Shown piece by piece: positions 36,865 to 44,522 of a DNA stretch of 64,000 nucleotides. Numbering within the stretch: the first letter of the stretch is position 1; the number at the start of each line of letters is the position of its first letter. The translations under genes were made by a program, and so were the position numbers. The notes below the pieces were generated by a model. That model worked only from the letters and a program-made list of their open reading frames with translations, made no database searches and was not told the origin of the DNA. The DNA is from Shewanella fodinae (lineage in GTDB: Bacteria; Pseudomonadota; Gammaproteobacteria; Enterobacterales; Shewanellaceae), in contig NZ_BMXW01000009.1 in the NCBI RefSeq assembly GCF_014651955.1, positions 62,001-126,000 of the forward strand, written 5' to 3'.

Positions 36865-37686
36865 ATGCCACTAACATTGCTGTATCCGAGACACCATTTG
36901 AACGCACCCGTTACCACTGTCTATTTTGATCAGAACCAACCTCAGCTAGGCGAATTGCTAGCACCATATCCGCTGCTATTTGACGCCGGTGCTCCTTTTG
37001 AAATGAAGTTGATAGACGGCAAGTTAAATCTGCTGAAACGCGATGAGCCGAAGCTAGGCGGTGTACATGTTGATTTTACCAGCGGTGCCGTGGCGCACCG
37101 ACGTAAATATGGTGGCGGTCGTGGTCAGGAAATTGCCAAAGCGGCGGGACTCAAGCAAGGAGCTTGTCCAACCATACTGGACAGTACTGCGGGGTTAGGC
37201 CGTGATGCTTTTGTACTGGCAAGCCTGGGTTGTCGAGTATGGCTAATTGAGCGCCATCCAATGGTAGCCGCGCTGCTGGCTGATGGTTTGAGCCGTGCCT
37301 ACGCTGATGAAGAGATAGGCAGCTGGATGCAACAGCGTATGCAATTACTGCCTTGGGGCACAGAGTTAACCAACATCAACCCGCAACAGTTGCCAATTGA
37401 TGTGGTGTATTTAGACCCCATGTATCCACATCGAGACAACAGCGCCCAGGTAAAAAAAGAGATGCGAGTGTTTCAGCATTTGGTCGGTGCTGATGACGAC
37501 GCGGCCCAACTGCTGCAACCTGCATTAACCCTCGCCAGCAAACGTGTTGTGGTAAAACGACCAGACTACGCAGAAAACCTCGATAACACCCCACCGACCT
37601 TGGTGATCGCCATGAAGAAAAATCGCTTTGATGTCTATGTTAAAGCGGCACGCCCCAATGAAACGAGCAGTCGTCTGGTGAAATAG
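36865..37686 (+). CDS. rsmJ: 16S rRNA (guanine-1516-N2)-methyltransferase RsmJ
   Basis: 273 aa. Motifs: [39 protein letters not shown] (SAM site), [19 protein letters not shown] and [20 protein letters not shown]. It methylates G1516 of 16S rRNA. rsmJ is one of the chromosomal genes used as attachment site by CRISPR-associated I-F3 Tn7-like transposons, which insert just past the target gene. That matters here, because an accessory region begins downstream. Confidence 0.95.
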   Translation: MPLTLLYPRHHLNAPVTTVYFDQNQPQLGELLAPYPLLFDAGAPFEMKLIDGKLNLLKRDEPKLGGVHVDFTSGAVAHRRKYGGGRGQEIAKAAGLKQGACPTILDSTAGLGRDAFVLASLGCRVWLIERHPMVAALLADGLSRAYADEEIGSWMQQRMQLLPWGTELTNINPQQLPIDVVYLDPMYPHRDNSAQVKKEMRVFQHLVGADDDAAQLLQPALTLASKRVVVKRPDYAENLDNTPPTLVIAMKKNRFDVYVKAARPNETSSRLVK

Positions 37687-37698
37687 TGGCGATTCAGA

Positions 37699-37965
37699 TT
37701 GCCCTGTTTTAACGATGGTCCAAATCAAAAGAACACAAGACTGACGGTAAACATCGATGAGTTGCTCAAAACCGTACGCACATCGGTGCAAGCCTTGCCG
37801 AGCAACGACCTCGAACTTTGCGATCTTGCCAATGAACTCGGTATCGCACTGGCAAAATCGGTCGGAACAGACAAATCATATGAAGCAGAAGTGCTATCGG
37901 GCATTAAACATGGTTTTGATTTAGTTCGTAAAAACGCTGAAGCAGATGATGAACAACAAGAATGA
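37699..37965 (+). CDS. Small hypothetical protein downstream of rsmJ
   Basis: 88 aa if TTG 37699 is used; an internal start near 37741 is also possible, since the conserved-looking part begins LTVNIDELLKTVRTSVQALP. All-helical, acidic, cytoplasmic, ending KNAEADDEQQE. No family recognised. It lies 12 nt after rsmJ and before the inverted-repeat cassette, so it is either the last core gene or the first accessory one. Confidence 0.55.
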   Translation: MPCFNDGPNQKNTRLTVNIDELLKTVRTSVQALPSNDLELCDLANELGIALAKSVGTDKSYEAEVLSGIKHGFDLVRKNAEADDEQQE

Positions 37966-38002
37966 CTTAACGCTGCACCGGTTGGGAAAGAGATCATTTA
38001 GT

Positions 38003-38083
38003 TGTACTAGCTGAACACTACGCGGTACTAGCTCTGGCCTGATCTGACAGAGCTATAGCAAAGAGCAGAACCTAATCTGACAG
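38003..38083 (+). repeat. Left inverted-repeat end of the azoR/dsbA/hxlR cassette
   Basis: Contains TGTACTAGCT twice (38003, and as GTACTAGCTC at 38025) and TCTGACAG twice (38043 and 38076). Of the first 26 positions from 38025, about 21 match the right end. Confidence 0.65.
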
Positions 38084-38126
38084 GCAGCTCTGTGCCACAA
38101 GCGGACATGGCTAATGTCACTCCGTA

Positions 38127-38762
38127 TTACTCGAAGAAGTGCAAAGCGTTATCAATAGCTGTGGCTATTTCGTCTTCTCTACGCCCTCCGTTGATTGTAA
38201 AACGGTTCTCAAAAACGAAGTGCGGAACAGAACGAACGCCTGCCGCAGTGGAGTTTGCAGCCTCTTGCTCAATCCGCTTGTGCCGGGTGGGATCGCGTGC
38301 AATGGCGCGGGTCTCATCTTTACTGAATCCATAGGCTGCAGCAACATCTGCCAACACACCTGCATCGGCAATGTTTCTTGCCGCAAGGAAATAAGCATCC
38401 GTGATAGCTACGGCGAGTTGGTGCTGCGTGCCGCGTTCTCTGGCTGCCAGGATGATGGCGTGCGCCGCCTGTGTTGGGTAGGCGTAGAGCTGGCGACTAA
38501 GGTCCAGGTCGAAGCCGGACGCGCGGGCCTCTGCTTCAGGGCGAGCAAACGCCGACTTCGGATCTGTCACACCATACCGCTCGCGTAGCAGTTCTGGGAT
38601 GAAGAGTCCGGCCGCCGGCGTGTCCGGCAGTAAAAGAACAGGATGATGGTGAATGTCAGCGGCCAGCTCGGGGAAGCGTTCCTGAAGAACCTTGTCGAGA
38701 CGGTGCAGGCCCACGAAACACCAGGGGCAGGTGAGCTCGGTATAAATGTCGATTCGCAACAT
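38127..38762 (-). CDS. DsbA-family (FrnE-like) thiol oxidoreductase/isomerase
   Basis: 211 aa, no signal peptide, so cytoplasmic. The thioredoxin-like start MLRIDIYTELTCPWCFVG has the CPWC redox motif (about residues 12-15). It is followed by the long helical insertion usual for the 2-hydroxychromene-2-carboxylate isomerase/FrnE group, and a late VPHFVFENRFTINGGR with the cis-proline. The start is supported by GGGAG upstream. It lies inside the mobile cassette, is richer in GC than the flanks, and probably works in the oxidative or electrophile response with azoR. Substrate unknown. Confidence 0.88.
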   Translation of the reverse strand: MLRIDIYTELTCPWCFVGLHRLDKVLQERFPELAADIHHHPVLLLPDTPAAGLFIPELLRERYGVTDPKSAFARPEAEARASGFDLDLSRQLYAYPTQAAHAIILAARERGTQHQLAVAITDAYFLAARNIADAGVLADVAAAYGFSKDETRAIARDPTRHKRIEQEAANSTAAGVRSVPHFVFENRFTINGGRREDEIATAIDNALHFFE

Positions 38763-38779
38763 GCTCCCAGTCTCCTTCT

Positions 38780-38896
38780 TTAGTGATTAGAGATACATTG
38801 CGCGGCATGGGCGAATATCTTATCCGCGACCTTGTCCACAAAAAACTGAACCTAGTTTGCCCCTACCCGAGCCCGCAGGACGAAGGTTTTCTTCAT
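38780..38896 (-). pseudogene. Broken small ORF between azoR and the dsbA-like gene
   Basis: From ATG 38896 it reads MKKTFVLRARVGAN, a TAG stop (38852-38854), and then in the same frame VQFFVDKVADKIFAHAAQ and CISNH to a TAA. Both parts look like coding sequence, and the opening resembles small ABM-type monooxygenase-like proteins, although it is too short to assign. It is probably a remnant with an internal deletion and a stop. Confidence 0.4.
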
Positions 38897-38898
38897 AG

Positions 38899-39516
38899 TC
38901 ATGCTCTCTTCGCCAGCAGGCTTTTCACAGCCGTCTCGGTATGGGCTATGGCTGCCTTTGCCCCGTCCGGGCCGATCACGGTGCCTTCAATCCGGATAAG
39001 CTCAGCGTCAGTCAGTCCGATAAAGCCAAGCATGTGCAGTAGATAGTTGGTCTGGAAATCGAAAGCGGCATAATCGCCCGCTGAAAACACGCCGCCGGCG
39101 GCAGTGATCAGATAAAGCTTCTTGCCGGTAAGCAGGCCCCGGGGGGCTCCTGTGGCATAGCTGAAGGTAACTCCCGGCCATGTGACATTGTCAATCTAGG
39201 CCTTGAGTTGCGAAGATGGACCGAAATTTATCATTCCTGATCCAAGGACAATGATGTCAGCGGCACATAGTTCATCAACAAGCTCCCGGGCAAGTTCAAC
39301 GGCAACATTCTGCTGTGTAGTGCGTGAATCAGGGGATGCTGCGCGGCCCACTATGTAGTCTTCAGTAATGTGCGGCGGCGGATTTGCGACAAGGTCGCGA
39401 ACCGTCAGTGAGGTGTCTCCCTGAGCTCTAAGCCCATGAGCAATTTCAGTAGCAAAGCGGGTAGACAGGCTCTCAGTCCCACGGGGACTGGAAGTAATCA
39501 GCAGGATTTTACGCAT
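38899..39516 (-). pseudogene. azoR: FMN-dependent NADH:quinone/azoreductase (AzoR) interrupted by one in-frame amber codon
   Basis: From ATG 39516 (GGAG upstream) the first 106 codons read [20 protein letters not shown] through [15 protein letters not shown], then TAG at 39196-39198. The same frame continues without another stop as [35 protein letters not shown] and on to SLLAKRA. AzoR proteins have a tryptophan or aromatic residue right there (SQLK-W-IDN/ID), so TGG to TAG is a single-base nonsense change. The other parts of the family are intact. Azoreductases reduce quinones and azo compounds with NADH and FMN. The gene is disabled unless the stop is read through or is a sequencing error. 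Confidence 0.85.
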
Positions 39517-39539
39517 AGTGGCTCCGTTTGTAGTATAAA

Positions 39540-39585
39540 TTAGTAACTAGAGAATATTTCTATGTCTGGTTACTAACCGTTACCA
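39540..39585. promoter_or_regulatory. Inverted repeats between azoR and hxlR, likely HxlR operator
   Basis: TTAGTAAC (39540-39547) and GTTACTAA (39569-39576) are perfect inverted copies 21 bp apart. The right arm is also part of a shorter palindrome, GGTTACTAACC. HxlR-type regulators bind such sites between divergent azoR-like genes and their own gene. Confidence 0.6.
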
Positions 39586-39629
39586 GGCATACTAAAGTTC
39601 CTGCCAGAACTTCACAAGAAGGCACAAAT

Positions 39630-40019
39630 ATGTCACCCAGTCACACCGATGTTCCTGAAGCACTCCCGGATTCTGAAACAGAAGGCTGCCAGGCCACCCG
39701 CGAAATACTGAATCGAATTGGCGACAAATGGAGTCTCTACATCATCGCCTCTCTGGCCAATGGTAAGCTGCGCTTCAACGAATTGAAGCGCAGCATTGAC
39801 GGCATATCCCAGCGTATGTTGACGCTGACCCTGAGAGGGTTGGAGCGGGATGGATTAATTGGCCGGACTGTTTATCCGACTATTCCCCCGCGTGTTGATT
39901 ACGAACTCACGGAGCTTGGACTGACGCTGTTAGCGCCTGTAATGGCGCTCGTGAATTGGGCAAACGATAACCGGCTCGCCATCGCAGAAGCACATCAACG
40001 CTTTGACGACACTCCCTAG
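39630..40019 (+). CDS. HxlR-family transcriptional regulator
   Basis: 129 aa. A winged HTH of the HxlR/MarR-like type: CQATREILNRIGDKWSLYII, LRFNELKRSIDGISQRMLTL and LRGLERDGLIGRTVYPTIPP-RVDYELTELG. An N-terminal Cys lies about residue 20, as in redox- or aldehyde/quinone-sensing members (YodB, HypR, QorR). Divergent from azoR; expected to repress it until electrophiles modify the cysteine. The sensing mechanism is inference. Confidence 0.9.
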   Translation: MSPSHTDVPEALPDSETEGCQATREILNRIGDKWSLYIIASLANGKLRFNELKRSIDGISQRMLTLTLRGLERDGLIGRTVYPTIPPRVDYELTELGLTLLAPVMALVNWANDNRLAIAEAHQRFDDTP

Positions 40020-40158
40020 TCCGCCGGGGCAAGAGGGTTCATGACTGCCATAAGTGCCGCCGCTCGCAATCAGAAGGAGGAGTGGTTATCGATTAACGCG
40101 GTACTTCGCACAATTTGCTGTTTGCGTGAGGCTATGTCCGCTCATCGCTCAAAGCAAA

Positions 40159-40218
40159 CTGTCAGATTTTATTGTGTGCTGTCAGTGAAAAGCGTCAGAT
40201 CATGTCTGAGCTAGTACA
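40159..40218 (-). repeat. Right inverted-repeat end of the azoR/dsbA/hxlR cassette
   Basis: Inverted copy of the left end: AATCTGACAG, CTGACAG and GATCTGAC (minus strand), then GTACTAGCTC and a terminal TGT (plus-strand ACA at 40216-40218). Confidence 0.65.
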
Positions 40219-40347
40219 CTTAATCCCGCCCGGCCCTGTCTGCTGGGGTGATATCATTAGTGGTTTCTGTTATATGTTTTTTTATTGGTTAGTACTGTTT
40301 ATTAAATGTAAGAAATGACATCTTGGTAATTCATGTGAAATATTTTT

Positions 40348-40426
40348 TGTCAGCTTATGGTTGCAGAAAGCCGCTAACCCAATGATATATATGAAGCGGC
40401 TATGTCGGCTTATAGTTTCAACAACA
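40348..40426 (+). repeat. Candidate Tn7-like right end A (two transposase-site motifs)
   Basis: Inner site TGTCAGCTTATGGTT at 40348; outer site TGTCGGCTTATAGTTTC...AACAACA at 40403-40426. The two are 55 bp apart in the same direction, with the tip ACA to the right. About 65% alike to end B over 78 bp, including a shared middle GCTAAC-CA-TGAT-TATATAT. The motif resembles, from memory, the TnsB sites of I-F3 elements such as Tn6677 (…CTTATGGTTGTATCAACA). Confidence 0.5.
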
Positions 40427-40466
40427 GATTCATGGATCATCCGCAAGATGTGACAAGGGAGCTGCT

Positions 40467-40503
40467 AAAACAGACCCAACCTATACAAATTTGAGTCTGT
40501 TTT
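40467..40503 (-). terminator. Terminator of the cold-shock gene
   Basis: On the minus strand AAAACAGAC and GTCTGTTTT pair across a 19-nt loop and end in T4. Located 28 nt past the csp stop; it could act in both directions. Confidence 0.7.
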
Positions 40504-40530
40504 ATCATCACGCCATGAACATTCTGAAAT

Positions 40531-40734
40531 TTATAACGGTTTCACGTTGACGGCACACGGACCTTTTTGACCTTTACCGACGTCAAACTCAACTTTCTGA
40601 CCGTCATTAAGTGATTTATAACCATCCATTTTAATTTCTGAATGATGAACGAATAAATCTTTGCTTCCATCATCTGGCGTGATAAAGCCGAAGCCTTTGT
40701 CTCCGTTAAACCACTTAACTATACCTTTACTCAT
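40531..40734 (-). CDS. Cold-shock domain protein (CspA family)
   Basis: 67 aa, a single cold-shock domain with RNP1 KGFGFI and RNP2 DLFVHHS. It binds single-stranded nucleic acid as an RNA chaperone. It is transcribed alone with a long AT-rich leader upstream, common for csp genes. It lies between two candidate transposon ends (A and B) in the accessory region, so it may be cargo rather than the main chromosomal csp. Confidence 0.93.
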   Translation of the reverse strand: MSKGIVKWFNGDKGFGFITPDDGSKDLFVHHSEIKMDGYKSLNDGQKVEFDVGKGQKGPCAVNVKPL

Positions 40735-40936
40735 ACTTTTTCATCTTCATCTAGGTGAACTGTAAAAGACAAATCTTGCTATCACCATTACAAGAATTGC
40801 CTTAACTAGGGAATCGCATTCAGCCATAAATCACTGCGATTCAAGAGATACTCTGGCTCATTACTAAATTTTGGTCAACATACCGCTCGCTGTGTTAGTT
40901 GTCAGTCGCACCTGTAACGCAGAAAGGGGCACGAAA

Positions 40937-40972
40937 GATTTGTACGGTTAGCAGCTTGGAGGCAGAGCAAGT
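40937..40972 (+). repeat. 36-bp perfect direct repeat, copy 1
   Basis: Identical over 36 bp to 51639-51674, same orientation. It begins GATTTGTACGGTTAGC and ends GGCAGAGCAAGT. Bases just before it are partly alike too (GGGGCACGAAA here, GGGGCAAAC there). Confidence 0.95.
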
Positions 40973-41028
40973 TAAACCTGTAATTTCTCTCTTCAGAGCA
41001 CAGAACACAAATACTGACAAAATTATTA

Positions 41029-41106
41029 TGTCAGCTTATGGTCAAAGATAACTGCTAACTCATTGATGTATATATATTCAATGTCAACTTATGGTTTGCA
41101 ACGACA
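41029..41106 (+). repeat. Candidate Tn7-like right end B (two transposase-site motifs)
   Basis: Inner site TGTCAGCTTATGGTC at 41029; outer site TGTCAACTTATGGTTTGC...AACGACA at 41082-41106. Spacing 53 bp, same direction as end A, tip ACA to the right and abutting the pump block. Confidence 0.5.
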
Positions 41107-41126
41107 AGTCAGGTAAAACCTTTTGT

Positions 41127-42449
41127 CTAATCGCGACTTACTTGGACTGTATTGCGTAACGGCAATATAACCTGAGCAATAAGCCCCCCCCCTGCACGCG
41201 GCAATAGTTGCAGGTTTCCACCTTGGCGTCGCATTAATGCTTCCGCAATCGCCAGTCCTAGGCCGGTACCATCAACACCAGTACGGGCAGCATCTCCACG
41301 TTCAAACGGTCGTAGCATCAAGCTAATTTTGTCCTGTGATATACCGGGACCTCGGTCAGCCACTTCGATATACAGTTGGTGCTGTTGACTATAGCTGGTA
41401 ATTACCAACTCATTACCGCCCGCGTACTTCACCGCATTTTCCATCAAATTTCGCAGAACTCGTTGCATAGCCACTGGTTGAAATACGGTTTCTGGTAAAG
41501 GATTTAGTACCAGAGCAAACATAATATCTCGGCCTTCAAACTCTGCCGCTAACTGTTGTATTAGCACGTTGAGATCGCCAGTAAATTCCGGTTCGCTATT
41601 GCCACTACGACCGTACTCCAGAAACTGATCGATGATAGTGTCAATCTGCCGCAGATAGCGGTACAGCTCTTTACTACCCTGAAGATTACTCATCTCCAGT
41701 CCTAAGCGTAGCTTGGTCAAAGGTGTGCGGATATCATGGGAGATCCCCGCTAGCATGATCGCTCTATTTGACTCCATAGCATCGAGACTTTCTACCATCG
41801 CATTAAACTGATGGGACAGTAATGCCAGTTCAGTCGTGGTGTATTCTGGTAGTTTTTCCGGTCGGCCTCCCAATTCCAGTTTATGGAAAGCAGCAGCAAT
41901 CTGTTGCAAAGGCCGATTCAGTCGCCGCTGCAACACAAATGCTAACAATACTGCCACAGATGCAATAATTATCAGCAACAGCAAACCTCTGGTCAGCAAT
42001 CGATGAGGTTGTGGAATTTGGCTCACCGGTAAGGATACCCAGCTACGCTGCCCGGCAATATTCAGATTAACCCATAGCCTCGCATCAGTATCACCCAGCC
42101 AACGATAATCAATATTAGGTTTGAGTTCTTGATGAATAGAGTCAACAAATAGTTGAATAAGTGGTGCACGCGGAATATGGCGCTTGCCTGGCGGTAATTG
42201 ATCATGAACGACTATTTGATCAGCTTGATTAATGTGCTGAATAACATTTTCACGGTTAGCTGGTGCAATCTGCGATAGGACTGAATCTAGCGTATTGACC
42301 TGACCAGCCACCAGACTTCCCAGTTCAATCACCCTAGGCCGCTGCATCTGTATATATACGGCAACAGAACAAACCATCACTACCAATGCTAATCCTAGTA
42401 ACAATAACAAATTCAGTCCGAACAGCGAGCGCGGCCATAGTTTACGCAT
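41127..42449 (-). CDS. EnvZ-like sensor histidine kinase next to an MdtABC-type pump
   Basis: 440 aa from ATG 42449, overlapping the regulator stop by 8 nt; the longer frame to 42521 lies inside the regulator gene. Two membrane segments (about residues 9-34 and 150-172) enclose a periplasmic sensor. Then HAMP, the phospho-acceptor in MLAGISHDIRTPLTKLRL, N-box LMENAVKYAGG, G1 DRGPGIS and G2 GTGLGLAIAEALM. Closely resembles EnvZ, of which the window holds a core copy at 53.5-54.8 kb. Probably senses pump-related envelope stress and acts on the OmpR-like partner. Confidence 0.9.
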   Translation of the reverse strand: MRKLWPRSLFGLNLLLLLGLALVVMVCSVAVYIQMQRPRVIELGSLVAGQVNTLDSVLSQIAPANRENVIQHINQADQIVVHDQLPPGKRHIPRAPLIQLFVDSIHQELKPNIDYRWLGDTDARLWVNLNIAGQRSWVSLPVSQIPQPHRLLTRGLLLLIIIASVAVLLAFVLQRRLNRPLQQIAAAFHKLELGGRPEKLPEYTTTELALLSHQFNAMVESLDAMESNRAIMLAGISHDIRTPLTKLRLGLEMSNLQGSKELYRYLRQIDTIIDQFLEYGRSGNSEPEFTGDLNVLIQQLAAEFEGRDIMFALVLNPLPETVFQPVAMQRVLRNLMENAVKYAGGNELVITSYSQQHQLYIEVADRGPGISQDKISLMLRPFERGDAARTGVDGTGLGLAIAEALMRRQGGNLQLLPRAGGGLIAQVILPLRNTVQVSRD

Positions 42450-43164
42450 GATCACCTTCTGGCATGAAAATATAACCCACGCCCCAAACAGTTTTGATAT
42501 ACACAGGCTCCGCGGGATCATCTTCTATTTTGCGACGCAGTCTCAGAACCTGAACATCCAAACTACGATCCAAAGATTGATGCTCCCGACCTTTCACTTT
42601 ATCCAACAAATGTTCACGACTCATCGGCCGCCGAGGATTAGCAATAAACACACGCAGTAGTTGAAATTCCAGATTGGATAGCGGGATCACTTCTTCATCA
42701 CGATTCAACTCCATTCTCGAAATATTGAGGGTGAAGGGGCCAAAACGTGACAGTTCCTCCATCCCCCAAATATTAGTGTCGTGAAGCATCTTTTGACGCC
42801 TTACCATTGCATTAAGGCGGGCTGTAAGTTCTCTAGGTTCAAAAGGTTTGCTCAGGTAATCGTCTGCCCCCATTTCTAAACCGACGATTCGGTCTATTGG
42901 GTTACCTCTCGCGGTTAACATCAGGATCGGGATATTCTGTCCAGCCGCCCGTAAGCGGCGACAAACGGAAAGGCCGTCTTCACCAGGCATCATCAGATCC
43001 AGCACCAATACGTCAAATGGCTCGCGTTGTAACCAACGGTCCAGTTGTTCAGCGTTTGCAACGGTCTGCACCTCAAATCCCTGGTCACTGACATAATGCT
43101 TTAACATAGTTCGCAGTTCTGGATCGTCATCCAAAATAATGATCCGCGGCAGATGATCTGTCAC
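42442..43164 (-). CDS. OmpR-like response regulator next to an MdtABC-type pump
   Basis: 240 aa from GTG 43164, chosen because a G-rich ribosome site (TAGGGGGG) lies just upstream; an ATG-led frame to 43200 is also open. Receiver domain with the acidic pocket IIILDDD, phospho-acceptor in VLVLDLMMPGEDG and the switch lysine in DDYLSKPFEP, then an OmpR winged HTH ending TVWGVGYIFMPEG. Very close in sequence feel to OmpR at 54.8-55.5 kb. Divergent from the pump operon and likely its activator. Confidence 0.9.
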   Translation of the reverse strand: MTDHLPRIIILDDDPELRTMLKHYVSDQGFEVQTVANAEQLDRWLQREPFDVLVLDLMMPGEDGLSVCRRLRAAGQNIPILMLTARGNPIDRIVGLEMGADDYLSKPFEPRELTARLNAMVRRQKMLHDTNIWGMEELSRFGPFTLNISRMELNRDEEVIPLSNLEFQLLRVFIANPRRPMSREHLLDKVKGREHQSLDRSLDVQVLRLRRKIEDDPAEPVYIKTVWGVGYIFMPEGDHA

Positions 43165-43251
43165 AGCCCCCCCTAAACAACCACGCCAAACCCTAAACAT
43201 GAGCCAAATGTTAGCTGCTTTTCCAGCACTTGGCTTTGCTAAATCAGAGAA

Positions 43252-43300
43252 TGTAACCCGTTGTAATAATTTGCTTCATGCACGTAACCATTGCAGTAAC
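43252..43300. promoter_or_regulatory. OmpR-like half-site array ahead of the MdtABC-type operon
   Basis: TGTAAC (43252) and TGTAAT (43262) are exactly 10 bp apart. Two more GTAAC units follow at 43284 and 43296. Direct GTAAC/TGTAAC half-sites one helical turn apart are typical of OmpR-family tandem binding. It lies between the divergent regulator and pump genes. Confidence 0.5.
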
Positions 43301-43351
43301 TGCTTTCATCTAGCATAGGCAACTGTTTCAGTAGCAACCGGGAGAAGGTGG

Positions 43352-44509
43352 GTGTTTCAGAAGATACAAAAAAAGTGGGTATGGCTGGGGCTGAGTTTAG
43401 TAATACTAGTGCTAGTGATGATATTACGACAACATCCAACATCTGGGAAAAAACAATTAGCGCCAGTATCCGTAACAGTAGCAACAGTGACGCACGGCCA
43501 AGTACCACTTTACATTGAAACTACCGGTACCGTGACTGCCTCTGGAACCGTTGTCGTACGCCCCCAAATCAGCGCTACATTGTTAGCCATATACTTTCAG
43601 GAGGGGCAATTCGTTAGCACTGGCGAATTACTTGCCACTCTTGATGATCGTGCAATCCAAGCCCAATTGCTTACTGCGAAAGGTAATCTGCAGAGAGATG
43701 AAGCCTTGCTGCAAAATGCCAAAAAAGATCTGCAAAGATATCAGCAGTTACAGCTAAAAGGACTGGTGACGCAACAACAGTTGGACACCCAAGCATCTGA
43801 GGTAAGGCAGTATCAAGGTATCGTCAAAGCCGATCAGGGAACACTGGATAATCTGCAAGTCCAACTGAGTTATACCCAGATACGTGCTCCAATCAGTGGT
43901 ATTGCAGGCCTGCGAGCTGTCGATATCGGGAACTTGCTGCAACCCAGTGATACCAATGGCATTGTTACACTCACAGCTGTTACTCCCGTGGATATCAAAT
44001 TTGCACTCACTGAAACCGAGTTAAATCAACTGCTACCCGCAATGGATAACGGTAAACCTACGGTATTGATTTACGACCGACAAAACAACTTATTAGACAG
44101 CGGAACAGTCACTGCTATTGACAATCAATTAGATTCTTTCACCGGAACAGTCATGGCAAAAGCCCGCTGTAATAACCGTCACCAGAGATTGTTTCCCAAT
44201 CAATTTGTAAACGTACAAATACACATCCACACCATAGACAATTCACTGTTGTTACCTACTAGAGCGATTCAACACAGTACAGATGGAGACTACATCTTTG
44301 TGTTACATAGTGGCTTGGCCTTACAGCAGTTTATTCATAGCGATGCAACAGTTGGGGAGCTGAGTTCTGTTGAAGCTATTGATCGTAAAGGTTCAGGCCT
44401 CAGCTTAGGCGATCTGGTCGTGGTTGATGGTGCTGATTTGTTACATGATGGTGTACAAGCGCAAGTGGTTATCTCGCCTAATGACACCCCGACAGCTGTA
44501 AATCGTTGA
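43352..44509 (+). CDS. MdtA-type periplasmic adaptor (membrane fusion protein)
   Basis: 385 aa starting at GTG 43352 (GGAGAAGG upstream). An N-terminal membrane anchor (WVWLGLSLVILVLVMIL) is followed by VTATVTHGQVPLYIETTGTV-like and PQISATLLAIYFQEGQFVST lipoyl blocks, a helical hairpin (QQLQLKGLVTQQQLD), IRAPISGIAGLRAVDIGNLL and a barrel domain. Matches MdtA of the MdtABC multidrug/bile-salt pump by order and partner genes. Starts the operon; 10 to 13 nt from the next gene. Confidence 0.9.
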   Translation: MFQKIQKKWVWLGLSLVILVLVMILRQHPTSGKKQLAPVSVTVATVTHGQVPLYIETTGTVTASGTVVVRPQISATLLAIYFQEGQFVSTGELLATLDDRAIQAQLLTAKGNLQRDEALLQNAKKDLQRYQQLQLKGLVTQQQLDTQASEVRQYQGIVKADQGTLDNLQVQLSYTQIRAPISGIAGLRAVDIGNLLQPSDTNGIVTLTAVTPVDIKFALTETELNQLLPAMDNGKPTVLIYDRQNNLLDSGTVTAIDNQLDSFTGTVMAKARCNNRHQRLFPNQFVNVQIHIHTIDNSLLLPTRAIQHSTDGDYIFVLHSGLALQQFIHSDATVGELSSVEAIDRKGSGLSLGDLVVVDGADLLHDGVQAQVVISPNDTPTAVNR

Positions 44510-44522
44510 GCGGAGGCAATTG

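Larger units (their letters stand above)
38003..40218. mobile_element. Transposase-less cassette (azoR', broken ORF, dsbA-like, hxlR) bounded by inverted repeats
   Basis: Left end, reading inward: GTACTAGCTC (38025-38034), then TGATCTGAC at 38040, then AATCTGACAG (38074-38083). Right end, reading inward on the minus strand: GTACTAGCTC (40217 to 40208), then TGATCTGAC from 40202, then AATCTGACAG (40168 to 40159). The offset from GATCTGAC to AATCTGACAG is 33 nt at both ends. TGTACTAGCT at 38003 and TGTACTAGCTC ending at 40218 are candidate outer tips (TGT...ACA). Inside lie four genes of higher GC than the neighbours and no recombinase. I see no target duplication. The layout (tips with repeated internal motifs) is that of Tn7/Tn5053-type ends; family unassigned. 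Confidence 0.6.
40219..40530. other. Gene-free stretch holding Tn7-like end A and the csp terminator
   Basis: No open frame is supported. It contains the paired motif sites of end A (40348-40426) and the cold-shock gene terminator (40467-40503). The rest is AT-rich with nothing recognised. Confidence 0.6.
40735..41126. other. 392-bp gene-free stretch: csp leader, 36-bp repeat copy 1 and Tn7-like end B
   Basis: No protein gene. The left part (40735-40900) is the probable csp promoter and untranslated leader. Copy 1 of the 36-bp repeat is at 40937-40972 and candidate end B at 41029-41106. Confidence 0.6.

Noticed and set aside
38003..40218. Target-site duplication flanking the azoR/dsbA/hxlR cassette
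   Set aside because: Bases next to the presumed tips (TTAGT and CTTAA) do not match, and the left tip is ambiguous between 38003 and 38025.
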